Source of the DNA: Flavobacterium sangjuense
GTDB taxonomy: Bacteria; Bacteroidota; Bacteroidia; Flavobacteriales; Flavobacteriaceae
DNA: 64,000 nucleotides
Direction: 5' to 3'
Assembly: GCF_004797125.1 (NCBI RefSeq)
Contig: NZ_CP038810.1
Span: 2,852,001-2,916,000 of the forward strand
Position 1 is the first letter of the stretch. Every line of letters begins with the position of its first letter. A program made the translations under genes and the position numbers. Under the pieces are notes generated by a model, which was given only the letters and a program-made list of their open reading frames with translations, did no database searches and had not been told where the DNA came from. This document shows positions 50,976-60,229 of this stretch, piece by piece.

Positions 50976-52814
50976 TTAGTTAATTGGAATTTTAATAATT
51001 ACTTTGGTTCCCAATGATTGACCCTGATCATCATACTTATCGATAATCTCTATATTTTTTTCTTGAGGATTTTTAGTATTGAGAAGTCGTAACCTGTTTT
51101 CAGTGACTTCCATACCGCGCGATTTTACGTTTTTTTTAATCCTATTGGCAGCATTTGCAGCAGCATTTCTACCTACACCATTATCATCTATTTCGCAACT
51201 GATATAGCTTTCAAACATTTTGAAAGTGATGATTAATGTTTTAGCACCTTCTTTTTTATTCAATAAGCCATGTAAAATAGCATTTTCAACAAAAGGTTGT
51301 ATGATGAGCATTGGAACCTCAACGGCATCACTATCTATGGCTTCATCAATTTCTATGGAAAAATTAAAGGCATTATCAAAACGTAAGGATTCCAATTCTA
51401 AATAATCTTTCAAAATCTTAATTTCATCAGATAATAATGAAGTTGCTTCAATAGAATTTTCCATAATATTTCTCATTAACCGACTAAATTTTGTAAGGTA
51501 TTTTAGTGCCGCTTCTTTATGGTTAGTGGCAATTAAATGCTGGATAGAACTTAAGGAATTAAATATAAAATGTGGATTAATTTGAGCTTTTAATGCCTTT
51601 GTTTTATTGATATAAGAATCTTCCTGAAATTGCAGTTTTTCTTTTTGTGTTTGTTGCATTTTGTAAGTCAAACCAAATGCAAAAATGATAAATTCCAGAG
51701 ATACACCCGTAAGCATAATGTAATACTGGTTGTAAAATATATGGGCTAAACCTCCAACCATATAACAAAACGAACCAATAATTATAAATAATGCCAGCTT
51801 ATCTTTCTTGTTTTTTAGGAGATAAATCATTCCGCAAACTCCAAATAAAACCATCATAAATCGATGAAAAGACATTACATACAGATGTCCTGAGAAAAGG
51901 TTTAATAAAATAAAAGTAGCATTCAAAACCACTAGAGTTATCAGTATCAAAACCAGGATTTTTATGGTGAAGTGAAGTTTAGGATAGTCTATGGCAGTTT
52001 TTAAATAATGTAGAATAAAACTCAAATAAAATATGTTGATCACTATTTGCAAATTTTGATAGAACCAAAAACTATAAAACAGGTTTTTGTTAAAAAGGAA
52101 ATCATATATTTTTAGATTATAACCACATAAGTACAGAAAAAAACTTAAAACATATAGTGTGTAAAACAAATACTCTTTTTGTCTAAAGTATACATAAAAG
52201 AAAAATGTAAATAAGCACATGATTATACAAACACCGGCAAACAAAAAAGAGGGAACTAATTTTTTGACATTAGTCCAGGTTAATCCTCTATTTATCTCAT
52301 TTTCCTCGTTTTGTGACTGGTAGGTGAATTTCCATAGTGAAATAGGTTCAAAAGCTTTAACCCTTTTAACTTTAAGGTATAAATACCTATTGTCAATGAG
52401 ATTGTGTTTATTGAAGTAAGTCCCATGACTGTAAATCATCAATTCTGAGTTTTTAATGCCGTCAAATCTTCCAATCTTGCGTTGGCCTATAGTTGCATTG
52501 TTTTGATAATAAAAAGTGGCATACTCAAAATCCTTAAATTTTAAATTATAGGTAGTATCCTTTTCTAATTGGTGCGCCATATTTTTAAAATCCAATTGAA
52601 TCCAAAAAGTTTGCGAAGGATTTGTCTTTTTCTTAAATGTCTTTGGGTCTTTAAATAGTTTTTTAGTTCGTATTATATCTTGAAATGAAATCGAATCGTG
52701 TTCTGAAAGATATATTGAAAAGGGAATAGAATTATTGCTTTTTTGAGCAAAACCGCCAAAGACTGTGAAGCAAAACAACCAGCAAAACACTATTATCCTT
52801 TTGTCCTTAAACAT
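50976..52814 (-). CDS. 7TM-DISM sensor histidine kinase (LytS type)
   Basis: 612-residue membrane kinase. A signal peptide (cleavage near GGFAQ) is followed by an extracytoplasmic 7TMR-DISMED2-like beta domain (~30-175) and seven transmembrane helices (~185-395). The His_kinase domain has phospho-acceptor His415 in INPHFIFNSLSSIQ, and the HATPase domain has its N-box (QPFVENAILHGL) and G-box (CEIDDNGVGRNAA) intact. It should phosphorylate the LytTR regulator 11 bp downstream. The DISM region commonly senses carbohydrates or other small ligands; the ligand here is unknown. Confidence 0.92.
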   Translation of the reverse strand: MFKDKRIIVFCWLFCFTVFGGFAQKSNNSIPFSIYLSEHDSISFQDIIRTKKLFKDPKTFKKKTNPSQTFWIQLDFKNMAHQLEKDTTYNLKFKDFEYATFYYQNNATIGQRKIGRFDGIKNSELMIYSHGTYFNKHNLIDNRYLYLKVKRVKAFEPISLWKFTYQSQNEENEINRGLTWTNVKKLVPSFLFAGVCIIMCLFTFFFYVYFRQKEYLFYTLYVLSFFLYLCGYNLKIYDFLFNKNLFYSFWFYQNLQIVINIFYLSFILHYLKTAIDYPKLHFTIKILVLILITLVVLNATFILLNLFSGHLYVMSFHRFMMVLFGVCGMIYLLKNKKDKLALFIIIGSFCYMVGGLAHIFYNQYYIMLTGVSLEFIIFAFGLTYKMQQTQKEKLQFQEDSYINKTKALKAQINPHFIFNSLSSIQHLIATNHKEAALKYLTKFSRLMRNIMENSIEATSLLSDEIKILKDYLELESLRFDNAFNFSIEIDEAIDSDAVEVPMLIIQPFVENAILHGLLNKKEGAKTLIITFKMFESYISCEIDDNGVGRNAAANAANRIKKNVKSRGMEVTENRLRLLNTKNPQEKNIEIIDKYDDQGQSLGTKVIIKIPIN

Positions 52815-52817
52815 GGT

Positions 52818-54011
52818 TTATTGTAAATTAGGCAGTATTAAGTTAATATTTCCGCCCGTTAATTTACCATTTTTATGGAAAGTAATCTTATTTTCTATCT
52901 TATAGTTTTTAAAAGTATTGAGTAATTGTATTTGATTTTGCCATTCCACAATTCGATCTCTATACTCTGGTAAATAGTTACTGTTTTTCGCCGACTTAGG
53001 ATCATAACTATACGACAAGTTTACAATCACATTTTTTTGGGTTACTTTAAATAGCGTTGAAATCTTTTGATTAGTATGTTGGCAATAGATACCATGCTCA
53101 ATAATGTTTTCGAATAGCGTTTGAAGAATAAAAGACGGTATCAAAGCATCGGTATTTTTAGCACTTTTATCAAGAGTAATTTCAAATTGAAATTGATCAT
53201 CATATCGCAATTGCTGCAGTTTTAAATACCAATTAAGCATGGCAATTTCTTCATCGAGTGTAACGGTTTCTTTTTCAATATGTTTTAAATAAAAACGTAT
53301 CAATTTACTAAAAACTGATAGGTATTCTAAAGCTGATTTTTTGTTTTCAGAAGTAATAAAATACTGAATAGCATTCAAGGCATTAAATACGAAATGTGGA
53401 TTCATTTGCGTATTTAAGGCTTTTAATTTTAATTCGACAACCTCTTGTTTTATTTTGAGCAACTTGTCTTGTTTTTCCTGAATTAATTTGGATGCTCTAA
53501 CATTCTCAATTTTAATAGCACATATAGATGCTATGGTGGATAACATTTTTAAATGTTGTTGTGTGAAGAATCCTTTACTTGGATGTTCACAGTCTAAAAC
53601 GCCATATATCGCACTTTCTGTAGCAATAGGTACGGTGATTTCCGACAACCGTTGCTCGTCATCAACTATGTATCTTTCATCTTTTGAGGTATCATTAATA
53701 ATTTCGGCCTTACCTGTAACAGCAACTGTACCGGTAATTCCATGTCCTAAATTAATCGTGACCGGATTATAGAGATTTTTATCTTTTGGGCTTTTGGGTC
53801 CATAAGCCGCTTTTTGTTCTAACACATTTTGTTGCGTGTTGATGATATAAATAACGCAATCAACAAAACCTAATTTGGCAATACAGTTTTTAGCTAAATC
53901 CCATAGCAAATCTTCTTCATTTTCTTTTCCTAAAATGGATTTAGAAAAATAAATCAATACATCTTCAAATTGTTCATTATTGAATGTTTTAGACTTTACT
54001 AAATCTGTCAT
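52818..54011 (-). CDS. GAF-domain LytS-type histidine kinase with degenerate ATPase domain
   Basis: 397-residue cytoplasmic protein. A GAF domain spans ~20-165 (LGHGITGTVAVTGKAEIIND, ESAIYGVLDCEHPSKGFF), then a coiled coil, then a His_kinase domain with His206 in MNPHFVFNALNAIQYF. In the ATPase part an N-box-like PSFILQTLFENIIEHGI is kept, but the DNGxG box is missing: the corresponding strand reads VIVNLSYSYDPKSAKN. ATP turnover is therefore doubtful, and it may regulate or form heterodimers with the intact kinase 3 bp downstream. First gene of the operon. Confidence 0.88.
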   Translation of the reverse strand: MTDLVKSKTFNNEQFEDVLIYFSKSILGKENEEDLLWDLAKNCIAKLGFVDCVIYIINTQQNVLEQKAAYGPKSPKDKNLYNPVTINLGHGITGTVAVTGKAEIINDTSKDERYIVDDEQRLSEITVPIATESAIYGVLDCEHPSKGFFTQQHLKMLSTIASICAIKIENVRASKLIQEKQDKLLKIKQEVVELKLKALNTQMNPHFVFNALNAIQYFITSENKKSALEYLSVFSKLIRFYLKHIEKETVTLDEEIAMLNWYLKLQQLRYDDQFQFEITLDKSAKNTDALIPSFILQTLFENIIEHGIYCQHTNQKISTLFKVTQKNVIVNLSYSYDPKSAKNSNYLPEYRDRIVEWQNQIQLLNTFKNYKIENKITFHKNGKLTGGNINLILPNLQ

Positions 54012-54326
54012 ACAATTAATTTTATTTAGATACTATTTAAAATAACACCACTACAAACTAACAAGTAAAGTAATAGTAAAAGCAAACTTATAATGCTTAG
54101 AGATTAGATCGTTTTCTCAATTGATGAATGGCTAGTCTTGATTGACGCATCGTTTTTTGGGCATCAATAAACAAGTAATTAAGCTCCTTTTGATCTGATT
54201 TAATGAAAAATTACCATTCATCAATTCAGAAGCTAAATCCGTCAATTAGGTGGGTTTTAGAATAAGAACAACAAATACTTTTGGTTCAGAATCACAAACA
54301 ATAATTAACTACTAAAAAAACATAAA
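54012..54326. promoter_or_regulatory. divergent regulatory region between LytTR operon and surface-protein genes
   Basis: In this 315-bp gap, TAAGTTTG on the minus strand (54090-54083) is an exact -7 match for the kinase operon, and TACTTTTG at 54276-54283 one for the 54327 gene. AATTGATGAATGG (54119-54131) and CCATTCATCAATT (54214-54226) are perfect 13-bp inverted arms, and ATTGACG (54141-54147) / CGTCAAT (54240-54246) a second pair. ATCGTTTT occurs at 54108-54115 and 54149-54156, 41 bp apart, vaguely like LytTR half-sites. No small gene was recognised. Confidence 0.5.
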
Positions 54327-54803
54327 ATGAAACACAAAAAAGTAAAATTAGGTGTTTTGCTATTAGGATTTAGTCTTTCAGCACATGCACAACAAGCAGC
54401 CACTGCTTCTGGCGGTAATGCTTCTGGTAGCGGAGGAACCGTTGCTTACAGCGTAGGCCAGATAGTTTACACTACCATCACAGGTTCTAATGGGTCGGTA
54501 GCTCAAGGTGTACAACAACCTTACGAAATTTCAATAGTATTAGGATTGGAAAACCATGAAGTAAATCTTATACAGGCATACCCTAACCCAACTATTGATT
54601 ATTTAACACTGAATGTTGGCAACAGCGATCTTTCTTCTTTGAACTTTCAACTGTACGACATAACCGGTAAATTAATTGAAAACAAAAAAATTACAAGTTC
54701 CACAGAAACGATCCGCATGGAAAATTTGCCGAGTGCTACCTATTTTTTAAAAGTAACAAACAACAACAAACAAGTAAAAACATTTAAAATCATTAAAAAA
54801 TAA
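54327..54803 (+). CDS. small T9SS type A sorting domain protein
   Basis: 158-residue secreted protein with signal peptide MKHKKVKLGVLLLGFSLSAHA. The short mature part is a Gly/Ser-rich strand (ASGGNASGSGGTVAYSVGQ, GSVAQGVQQPYEIS). It is followed directly by a type A sorting domain (LIQAYPNPTIDYLTLNV, FQLYDITGKLIENK, SATYFLKVTNNNKQVKTFKIIKK) making up half the protein. The GGTVAYSVGQ-VVY family is recurrent in Bacteroidota and often precedes tail-fibre-domain proteins. Located 5 bp before the S74 gene, so almost certainly co-transcribed. Confidence 0.85.
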   Translation: MKHKKVKLGVLLLGFSLSAHAQQAATASGGNASGSGGTVAYSVGQIVYTTITGSNGSVAQGVQQPYEISIVLGLENHEVNLIQAYPNPTIDYLTLNVGNSDLSSLNFQLYDITGKLIENKKITSSTETIRMENLPSATYFLKVTNNNKQVKTFKIIKK

Positions 54804-54808
54804 AAAAG

Positions 54809-57199
54809 ATGAAGAAAATTTATTCAATCATAGCTGGGCTTTTTATAACTGCAAGCGTATTTGCGCAAGCCCCACAAAAAATGAGTTACCAAGCCGTAAT
54901 TCGCAACAATGGTAACACACTAATAACATCAACAGCGGTTGGAATGAAAATAAGTGTATTGCAAGGTACATCAAATGGTACAGTAGTATATAGCGAAACG
55001 CAAACCCCAAACACCAATGCTAACGGTTTAGTAAGTTTAGAAATTGGTAGCGGTACACCACTAACTGGCACATTTGAAGGGATTAATTGGGCAGATGGAC
55101 CTTATTTTATTAAAACAGAGACTGACCCAACTGGAGGGTCGACCTATACTATTTCAGGTACCAGCGAACTTTTAAGCGTACCTTATGCTTTATTTTCTGC
55201 AAATGGAACTCCGGGACCTGCTGGTCCTGCAGGAGCGACAGGTCCTCAAGGTCCAATTGGTTTAACTGGTCCAGCTGGAGCAACAGGGCCTCAAGGACCA
55301 CAGGGCAACCCTGGAATACTTTTGAGCGGTACTGCTGCTGGAAATACACCTTATTGGGACGGCACTTCGTGGTTAGTAAACAGCAACAATATTTTCAATA
55401 ATGGTGCTAATATTGGTATAGGTACCACAACTCCTACTTCAAAACTGCATGTGAAAAGTACCACTGGTAACGCGATGAGAGTGGAAGGAACAAGCAATAT
55501 GTTTGTTGGACTTTATGAAGATGGTGCTTACAGAGGTTATTTGGGTTCTTTTGCGGGTAACAGTACCGATGTTGATTTTGGTACCGGAGCTGGAAATTCA
55601 GCCGGTTCACTGCATCTAACAGTTCAGGCAAATCCAGCACTTAGTATTGATCCCAACATGAATGTGGGAATTGGTACAACAACACCTGACAGCAATAGGC
55701 TTAAAATTAATATAGCCGATGCTACCACACCTACAGGTTTATCTATCCAGAATGATTACACTGGTGCATCAAACAAATATGGCATCAATTTGAACGTGAA
55801 TGAAGTAGGCACCGGAACTAAGTATGGCGTATATTCTTTGATGGAAGGCACCGCTGGAGATGCAAGTAATGTTTATGGTTCTTATCTAAACGCTATACCA
55901 AACGGCACCGGAAGTGCCTACGGAAATTATAACTACTTGGCACCTCTTGGTACCGGTTCAAGATATGGCACTTATAACTGGGTAGATGCAGCCGCAGCGA
56001 GTACATCCACCATTTACGGCAGCCACCAGTTGGTTAACCATAACGGATCTGGAACCACTTACGGATATGCTGCCGATGTGAACAAAGCAGCTGGACAAGC
56101 AGGCAATTTGTATGGTCTAAATATTACAGCTGATAATGACGGCACCGGCAATTCATACCTTCTTTATGGTAATTCGGTTGGTAGCACAACAGGCAACGAA
56201 TACGGAGTATATGTAACTGGTGAAGATATAAATTACTTTAGTAATAAAGTGGGTATTGGAACCAATGCACCATCAACCAAACTAGAAGTAGTAAGCAACA
56301 ATACCGCCGCATCACAAGGAGTCATACGAGGAGTGTTTACAGGCACCAATACAGAAGCTTATGGTGTACACGGTGTTAATAACAATAGCGCAGATTATGG
56401 CACTGGTGTTTGGGGCGATGGCGGAAGTGTTGGAGTTGGTGGACAATCAATCATTGCAGGTCCAGGCGACAGGTATGGTATGTATGCTGCAGGTAATAAT
56501 GGCAATGATGACAATCACGGAATTTATGCAAGTGGGCAGTATGGAACCAACACATATGGAATTAAGGCATCTGGGCTGTATGGTACCTCTAACAATTACG
56601 GAGTTCATGCTACCGGAAGATTTGGGAACAATTCCCATGGGATTTATGCAACTGCACAGTATGGTAGTAATTCCAATTATGGTATTTATGGAATTGCAAC
56701 TGGTGGCGAAATTGCTTACGGTGTGTATGGTTCTGGAAGTGGAGGCACAACTACCAGTTTTGGTGGTTATTTTAATGGAACTGTTTATACAACTGGTTTA
56801 TTTATAGCAAGCGATAGAAAACTGAAAACCGACATAGTGCCTTTGAATGGCGCTTTAACGTTAATCAACCGTCTACAACCTTCGGCATACAATTATAACA
56901 CAAGTGCTTACAAACAAATGAACCTGCCAGAGGGTTTACAATATGGTTTAATTGCCGATGAACTGCAGCAGGTAATACCAAGTGCGGTAAAAAAAACGGT
57001 GCAGCCTGCCGAATATGAAAATCATGATTCACAAAACGGTAAAAAGTTAAGCGACGAAGTAGAGTTTAACGCCGTTAATTACACAGCAATTGTTCCTATC
57101 CTTATTGCTGCTGTAAAAGAACAGCAACAAGTGATTGAAGGAATGCAACTGCAAATTGACGAATTAAAAAGACTTGTTGGAGAGCTGAACAAAAAGTAA
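54809..57199 (+). CDS. secreted collagen-like protein with S74 intramolecular chaperone domain
   Basis: 796 residues with signal peptide MKKIYSIIAGLFITASVFA. Residues ~20-130 form a conserved N-terminal domain (PQKMSYQAVIRNNGNTLI). A collagen-like Gly-x-y stretch (GPAGPAGATGPQGPIG) spans ~133-170, followed by a beta-rich shaft with recurring GIGT and YG-containing motifs (~195-655). The C-terminal peptidase S74 / tail-fibre chaperone domain keeps the Ser-Lys dyad, Ser668 and Lys673 in SDRKLK. It ends with a coiled coil (EQQQVIEGMQLQIDELKRLV). A homotrimeric surface fibre with autocleavage is likely. No prophage genes are nearby. Confidence 0.87.
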   Translation: MKKIYSIIAGLFITASVFAQAPQKMSYQAVIRNNGNTLITSTAVGMKISVLQGTSNGTVVYSETQTPNTNANGLVSLEIGSGTPLTGTFEGINWADGPYFIKTETDPTGGSTYTISGTSELLSVPYALFSANGTPGPAGPAGATGPQGPIGLTGPAGATGPQGPQGNPGILLSGTAAGNTPYWDGTSWLVNSNNIFNNGANIGIGTTTPTSKLHVKSTTGNAMRVEGTSNMFVGLYEDGAYRGYLGSFAGNSTDVDFGTGAGNSAGSLHLTVQANPALSIDPNMNVGIGTTTPDSNRLKINIADATTPTGLSIQNDYTGASNKYGINLNVNEVGTGTKYGVYSLMEGTAGDASNVYGSYLNAIPNGTGSAYGNYNYLAPLGTGSRYGTYNWVDAAAASTSTIYGSHQLVNHNGSGTTYGYAADVNKAAGQAGNLYGLNITADNDGTGNSYLLYGNSVGSTTGNEYGVYVTGEDINYFSNKVGIGTNAPSTKLEVVSNNTAASQGVIRGVFTGTNTEAYGVHGVNNNSADYGTGVWGDGGSVGVGGQSIIAGPGDRYGMYAAGNNGNDDNHGIYASGQYGTNTYGIKASGLYGTSNNYGVHATGRFGNNSHGIYATAQYGSNSNYGIYGIATGGEIAYGVYGSGSGGTTTSFGGYFNGTVYTTGLFIASDRKLKTDIVPLNGALTLINRLQPSAYNYNTSAYKQMNLPEGLQYGLIADELQQVIPSAVKKTVQPAEYENHDSQNGKKLSDEVEFNAVNYTAIVPILIAAVKEQQQVIEGMQLQIDELKRLVGELNKK

Positions 57200-57216
57200 A
57201 GGCTAAGTAATGAGTT

Positions 57217-57270
57217 ACTGCCGCAAATGATGGTCTGGTCAGATCGTTGTTTGCGGCAGTTGCTTTTTTG
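57217..57270 (+). terminator. Rho-independent terminator after the S74 gene
   Basis: Perfect 11-bp stem ACTGCCGCAAA (57217-57227) / TTTGCGGCAGT (57250-57260) with a 22-base loop, followed by TGCTTTTTTG. It ends the transcript of the 54327-57199 pair. Confidence 0.88.
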
Positions 57271-57416
57271 TTTATTTTGGAAAGGATGAACAAAGGTTAT
57301 GGCTCCACTTGGAGTGAAAACGCTATATGGTCATTTTTAATTTACTTCTTCAAAAGTCATAACAAATAGCACAAATTATGTAACACATTTACCCTGAGAA
57401 TAAGGAATTTTATACC

Positions 57417-58256
57417 ATGAAAAAGTATATCCTTATCCTTAGTATTTTTATGGTCTTAATTTCGTGTAAACACGAAAAACCTGTGATGCATAAAAAAGCC
57501 GCTCCAACTCGAACAAAGCCGAAAGCAGTTGGCTACCATTTTGAAAAAACCAAAAGCTGGCTGGCTACTACAAACGACAGCGCAAAAATTTGGATAGTTC
57601 TGGCGGTTAACAGAACTGATAAAGCCAATATTGTCAAGATGGATTCCATTATAGTCCCAAAAGATTTGAGCGGTGATATGGCATATTATTTACCGTTCCC
57701 GCTTGAAGTATCCGCGCTTGAGAATGTTAGCAAAATAATCTTCTTTTCGTATGCGACACAGACTTTTGCTACTTATGAATATGGATATTTAATTCGAACC
57801 GGACCAACCAATATGGGGCGAAAAGCAGACAAGACTCCAACTGGATTATTTTTTACCAACTGGAAAGCCGAAAAAACTACCAGCACGTTTAATGACGAAT
57901 GGGATTTAAAATGGAACTTTAATGTCGCCAACAAACTAGGTGTTGGATGGCATCAATATGAGTTACCCGGTTATCCTGCGTCGCATTCGTGCTTACGATT
58001 ACAGGAAAGAGATGCAAAATACCTTTATGATTGGGCTGATGAATGGGTATTGGTAAACGATCAAACCATTAAACTAAAAGGCACTCCAGTTGTCATTTTC
58101 GGTAGTTATAATTTCGATGCCCCGAAACCATGGCATCAATTGGTTAGAAAACCAAAAGCTTTGAATATTTCAGAAGCAACGATTGAAAAAGAAGTGCAGC
58201 CTTTTCTATCCAAAATACTATCAGAACAGAAAAAAAGAGAGAATTCCAAACAATAA
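57417..58256 (+). CDS. L,D-transpeptidase (YkuD-type) lipoprotein
   Basis: 279 residues with lipobox LISC (Cys17) in MKKYILILSIFMVLISC. The catalytic L,D-transpeptidase pattern appears as His179 (WHQYELPG), His190 and Cys192 in ASHSCLRLQERD, close to the SHGCIR consensus with Ser in place of Gly. Upstream GPTNMGRKADKTPTGLF matches the G-R-x-TP-x-G strand of the domain. It should form or edit peptidoglycan crosslinks from the periplasmic side, anchored by lipid. A 217-bp gap with a terminator separates it from the S74 gene. Confidence 0.86.
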   Translation: MKKYILILSIFMVLISCKHEKPVMHKKAAPTRTKPKAVGYHFEKTKSWLATTNDSAKIWIVLAVNRTDKANIVKMDSIIVPKDLSGDMAYYLPFPLEVSALENVSKIIFFSYATQTFATYEYGYLIRTGPTNMGRKADKTPTGLFFTNWKAEKTTSTFNDEWDLKWNFNVANKLGVGWHQYELPGYPASHSCLRLQERDAKYLYDWADEWVLVNDQTIKLKGTPVVIFGSYNFDAPKPWHQLVRKPKALNISEATIEKEVQPFLSKILSEQKKRENSKQ

Positions 58257-58290
58257 AAAATCCAAACTTTCTTAACTAGATTCTAACATT

Positions 58291-58306
58291 TACCTTTGTA
58301 TCTTTG
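58291..58306 (+). promoter_or_regulatory. tandem -7 elements upstream of lipA
   Basis: TACCTTTG (58291-58298) and TATCTTTG (58299-58306) are two adjacent exact matches to TAnnTTTG, 20-35 bp before the lipA ATG. One or both probably initiate the lipA-gap transcript. Confidence 0.55.
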
Positions 58307-58325
58307 TATCGCAAAAAAATGATAA

Positions 58326-59195
58326 ATGGAATCAGTTATTGATACTAATTTACCGGTTGGTAAGCCAAAATGGCTAAAGGTAAAGTTGCCTATTGGTCAA
58401 AAATACTCCGAACTTCGTGGTCTGGTTGATAAATACAAACTCAACACTATCTGTGCTTCCGGCAGTTGCCCAAATATGGGCGAATGTTGGGGTGAAGGCA
58501 CAGCAACCTTTATGATTTTAGGAAATATCTGCACGCGTTCGTGTGGTTTTTGTGGCGTAAAAACCGGTCGTCCGGAAACGGTAGATTGGGATGAACCCGA
58601 AAAAGTAGCGCGTTCTATCAAAATTATGAAAATAAAACACGCCGTGATTACCAGCGTTGACCGTGATGATTTAAAAGATATGGGTTCTATCATTTGGTTA
58701 GAAACCGTTCAGGCGATTCGCCGAATGAATCCGGAAACGACTTTAGAAACATTGATACCGGATTTTCAGGGTGTAGAAAGAATCATTGACCGAATTGTAG
58801 AAGCCAATCCTGAAGTAGTATCGCACAATGTAGAAACCGTGCGTCGTTTAACGCGTGAAGTTCGTATTCAGGCGAAATATGACAGAAGTTTGGCGGTTTT
58901 AAAATACCTGAAAAATCAGGGAATCCGCAGAACCAAATCAGGTATCATGCTTGGTCTTGGTGAAACTGAAGAAGAAGTGATACAAACCATGCGCGATTTG
59001 CGTGACCAAAATGTTGACATAGTTACCATTGGTCAATATTTACAACCGAGCAAAAAACATTTGCCGGTAAAAGAATTCATCACTCCGGAACAATTCGAGA
59101 AATACGAAAAACTGGGCAAGGAAATGGGATTCCGTCATGTAGAAAGTGGTCCGTTAGTGCGTTCTTCTTATCACGCTGAAAAACATATTCTTTAA
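58326..59195 (+). CDS. lipA: lipoyl synthase
   Basis: Radical-SAM enzyme inserting two sulfurs into protein-bound octanoyl chains to make lipoyl cofactor; cytoplasmic, 289 residues. Auxiliary-cluster cysteines are Cys43, Cys48 and Cys54 ([12 protein letters not shown]) and the SAM-cluster cysteines Cys69, Cys73 and Cys76 (CTRSCGFC). Further hallmarks are [24 protein letters not shown] and the terminal [11 protein letters not shown]. Housekeeping gene. The next gene starts 3 bp after the stop. Confidence 0.97.
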   Translation: MESVIDTNLPVGKPKWLKVKLPIGQKYSELRGLVDKYKLNTICASGSCPNMGECWGEGTATFMILGNICTRSCGFCGVKTGRPETVDWDEPEKVARSIKIMKIKHAVITSVDRDDLKDMGSIIWLETVQAIRRMNPETTLETLIPDFQGVERIIDRIVEANPEVVSHNVETVRRLTREVRIQAKYDRSLAVLKYLKNQGIRRTKSGIMLGLGETEEEVIQTMRDLRDQNVDIVTIGQYLQPSKKHLPVKEFITPEQFEKYEKLGKEMGFRHVESGPLVRSSYHAEKHIL

Positions 59196-59198
59196 TAC

Positions 59199-60188
59199 TT
59201 GAAAACAAAAATTGCCATCAACGGTTTTGGACGCATTGGAAGAAATCTTTTCCGATTGCTCCTCAATCATCCTTCGATTGAAGTAGTTACTATCAATGAC
59301 ATTGCCGACAATAAAACCATGGCACATTTGATAAAATACGACAGTATTCATGGTGTTTTGCCTTATGAAGTTTCCTTTAATGACAAATCGATAATCGTAG
59401 ATGGAAAGCCCTATTTGTTTTTTCACGAAAAGGAAATCTCAAATCTTAACTGGAATAACATTGACTTCGTTATCGAAAGCACTGGTAAATACAATAAGTT
59501 TGAAGACATCAACAAGCATATTTTGGCCGGAGCCAAAAAAGTAATTCTCTCTGCACCTTCTGAAGTTCCTGAAATTAAAACTGTAGTTCTTGGTGTCAAC
59601 GAAAATATATTGGACGGAAGCGAGAACATAGTTTCAAATGCAAGTTGCACGACCAACAACGCCGCACCAATGATTAAAATCATTGACGAACTTTGTGGCA
59701 TTGAGCAGGCGTATATTACAACGGTGCATTCCTATACAACAGATCAAAGCTTACACGATCAACCACATAAAGATTTGCGTCGGGCTCGTGGTGCCAGCCA
59801 AAGCATTGTACCAACAACAACTGGTGCGGCGAAAGCATTGACCAAAATTTTCCCTGAGATGGAAGGGAAAATTGGTGGAAGCGGAATTCGTGTTCCGGTT
59901 CCTGATGGTTCTTTAACCGATATCACCTGTTATGTAAAAAAAGAAGTCAACATTGAAGAAATAAATACTGCCTTTAAAAAAGCATCGCAAACTTCTCTAA
60001 AAGGAATTTTGGATTATACCGAAGACCCAATAGTTTCGGTAGATATTATCGGCAACAAAAACTCTTGTCTTTTTGACGCACAACTAACTTCTGTTATAGG
60101 CAAAATGGTGAAAGTTGTTGGTTGGTATGATAACGAAATTGGTTATTCTTCCCGAATAATTGATTTAATACTGTTGTTAAAAAAATAA
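59199..60188 (+). CDS. gap: type I glyceraldehyde-3-phosphate dehydrogenase
   Basis: NAD-dependent glycolytic/gluconeogenic enzyme, 329 residues, starting with TTG at 59199 and giving the standard N-terminus MKTKIAINGFGRIGRN. Active-site Cys150 lies in SNASCTTNNAAP; other motifs are TVHSYTTDQSLHD, RRARGASQSIVPTTTGAAKA and WYDNEIGYSSR. Asp in NDIAD at the end of strand 2 suggests NAD preference. Flavobacteria often carry more than one gap copy, so this need not be the main glycolytic one. Coupled closely to lipA. Confidence 0.94.
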   Translation: MKTKIAINGFGRIGRNLFRLLLNHPSIEVVTINDIADNKTMAHLIKYDSIHGVLPYEVSFNDKSIIVDGKPYLFFHEKEISNLNWNNIDFVIESTGKYNKFEDINKHILAGAKKVILSAPSEVPEIKTVVLGVNENILDGSENIVSNASCTTNNAAPMIKIIDELCGIEQAYITTVHSYTTDQSLHDQPHKDLRRARGASQSIVPTTTGAAKALTKIFPEMEGKIGGSGIRVPVPDGSLTDITCYVKKEVNIEEINTAFKKASQTSLKGILDYTEDPIVSVDIIGNKNSCLFDAQLTSVIGKMVKVVGWYDNEIGYSSRIIDLILLLKK

Positions 60189-60229
60189 TTTCGCTACTTT
60201 TAGCATTATAATTTTTATTGATTTCACTA

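Noticed and set aside
54809..57199. Prophage remnant, because of the tail-fibre chaperone domain
   Set aside because: No capsid, tail, integrase or lysis genes are nearby; the protein has a signal peptide and collagen-like segment and is paired with a T9SS protein.
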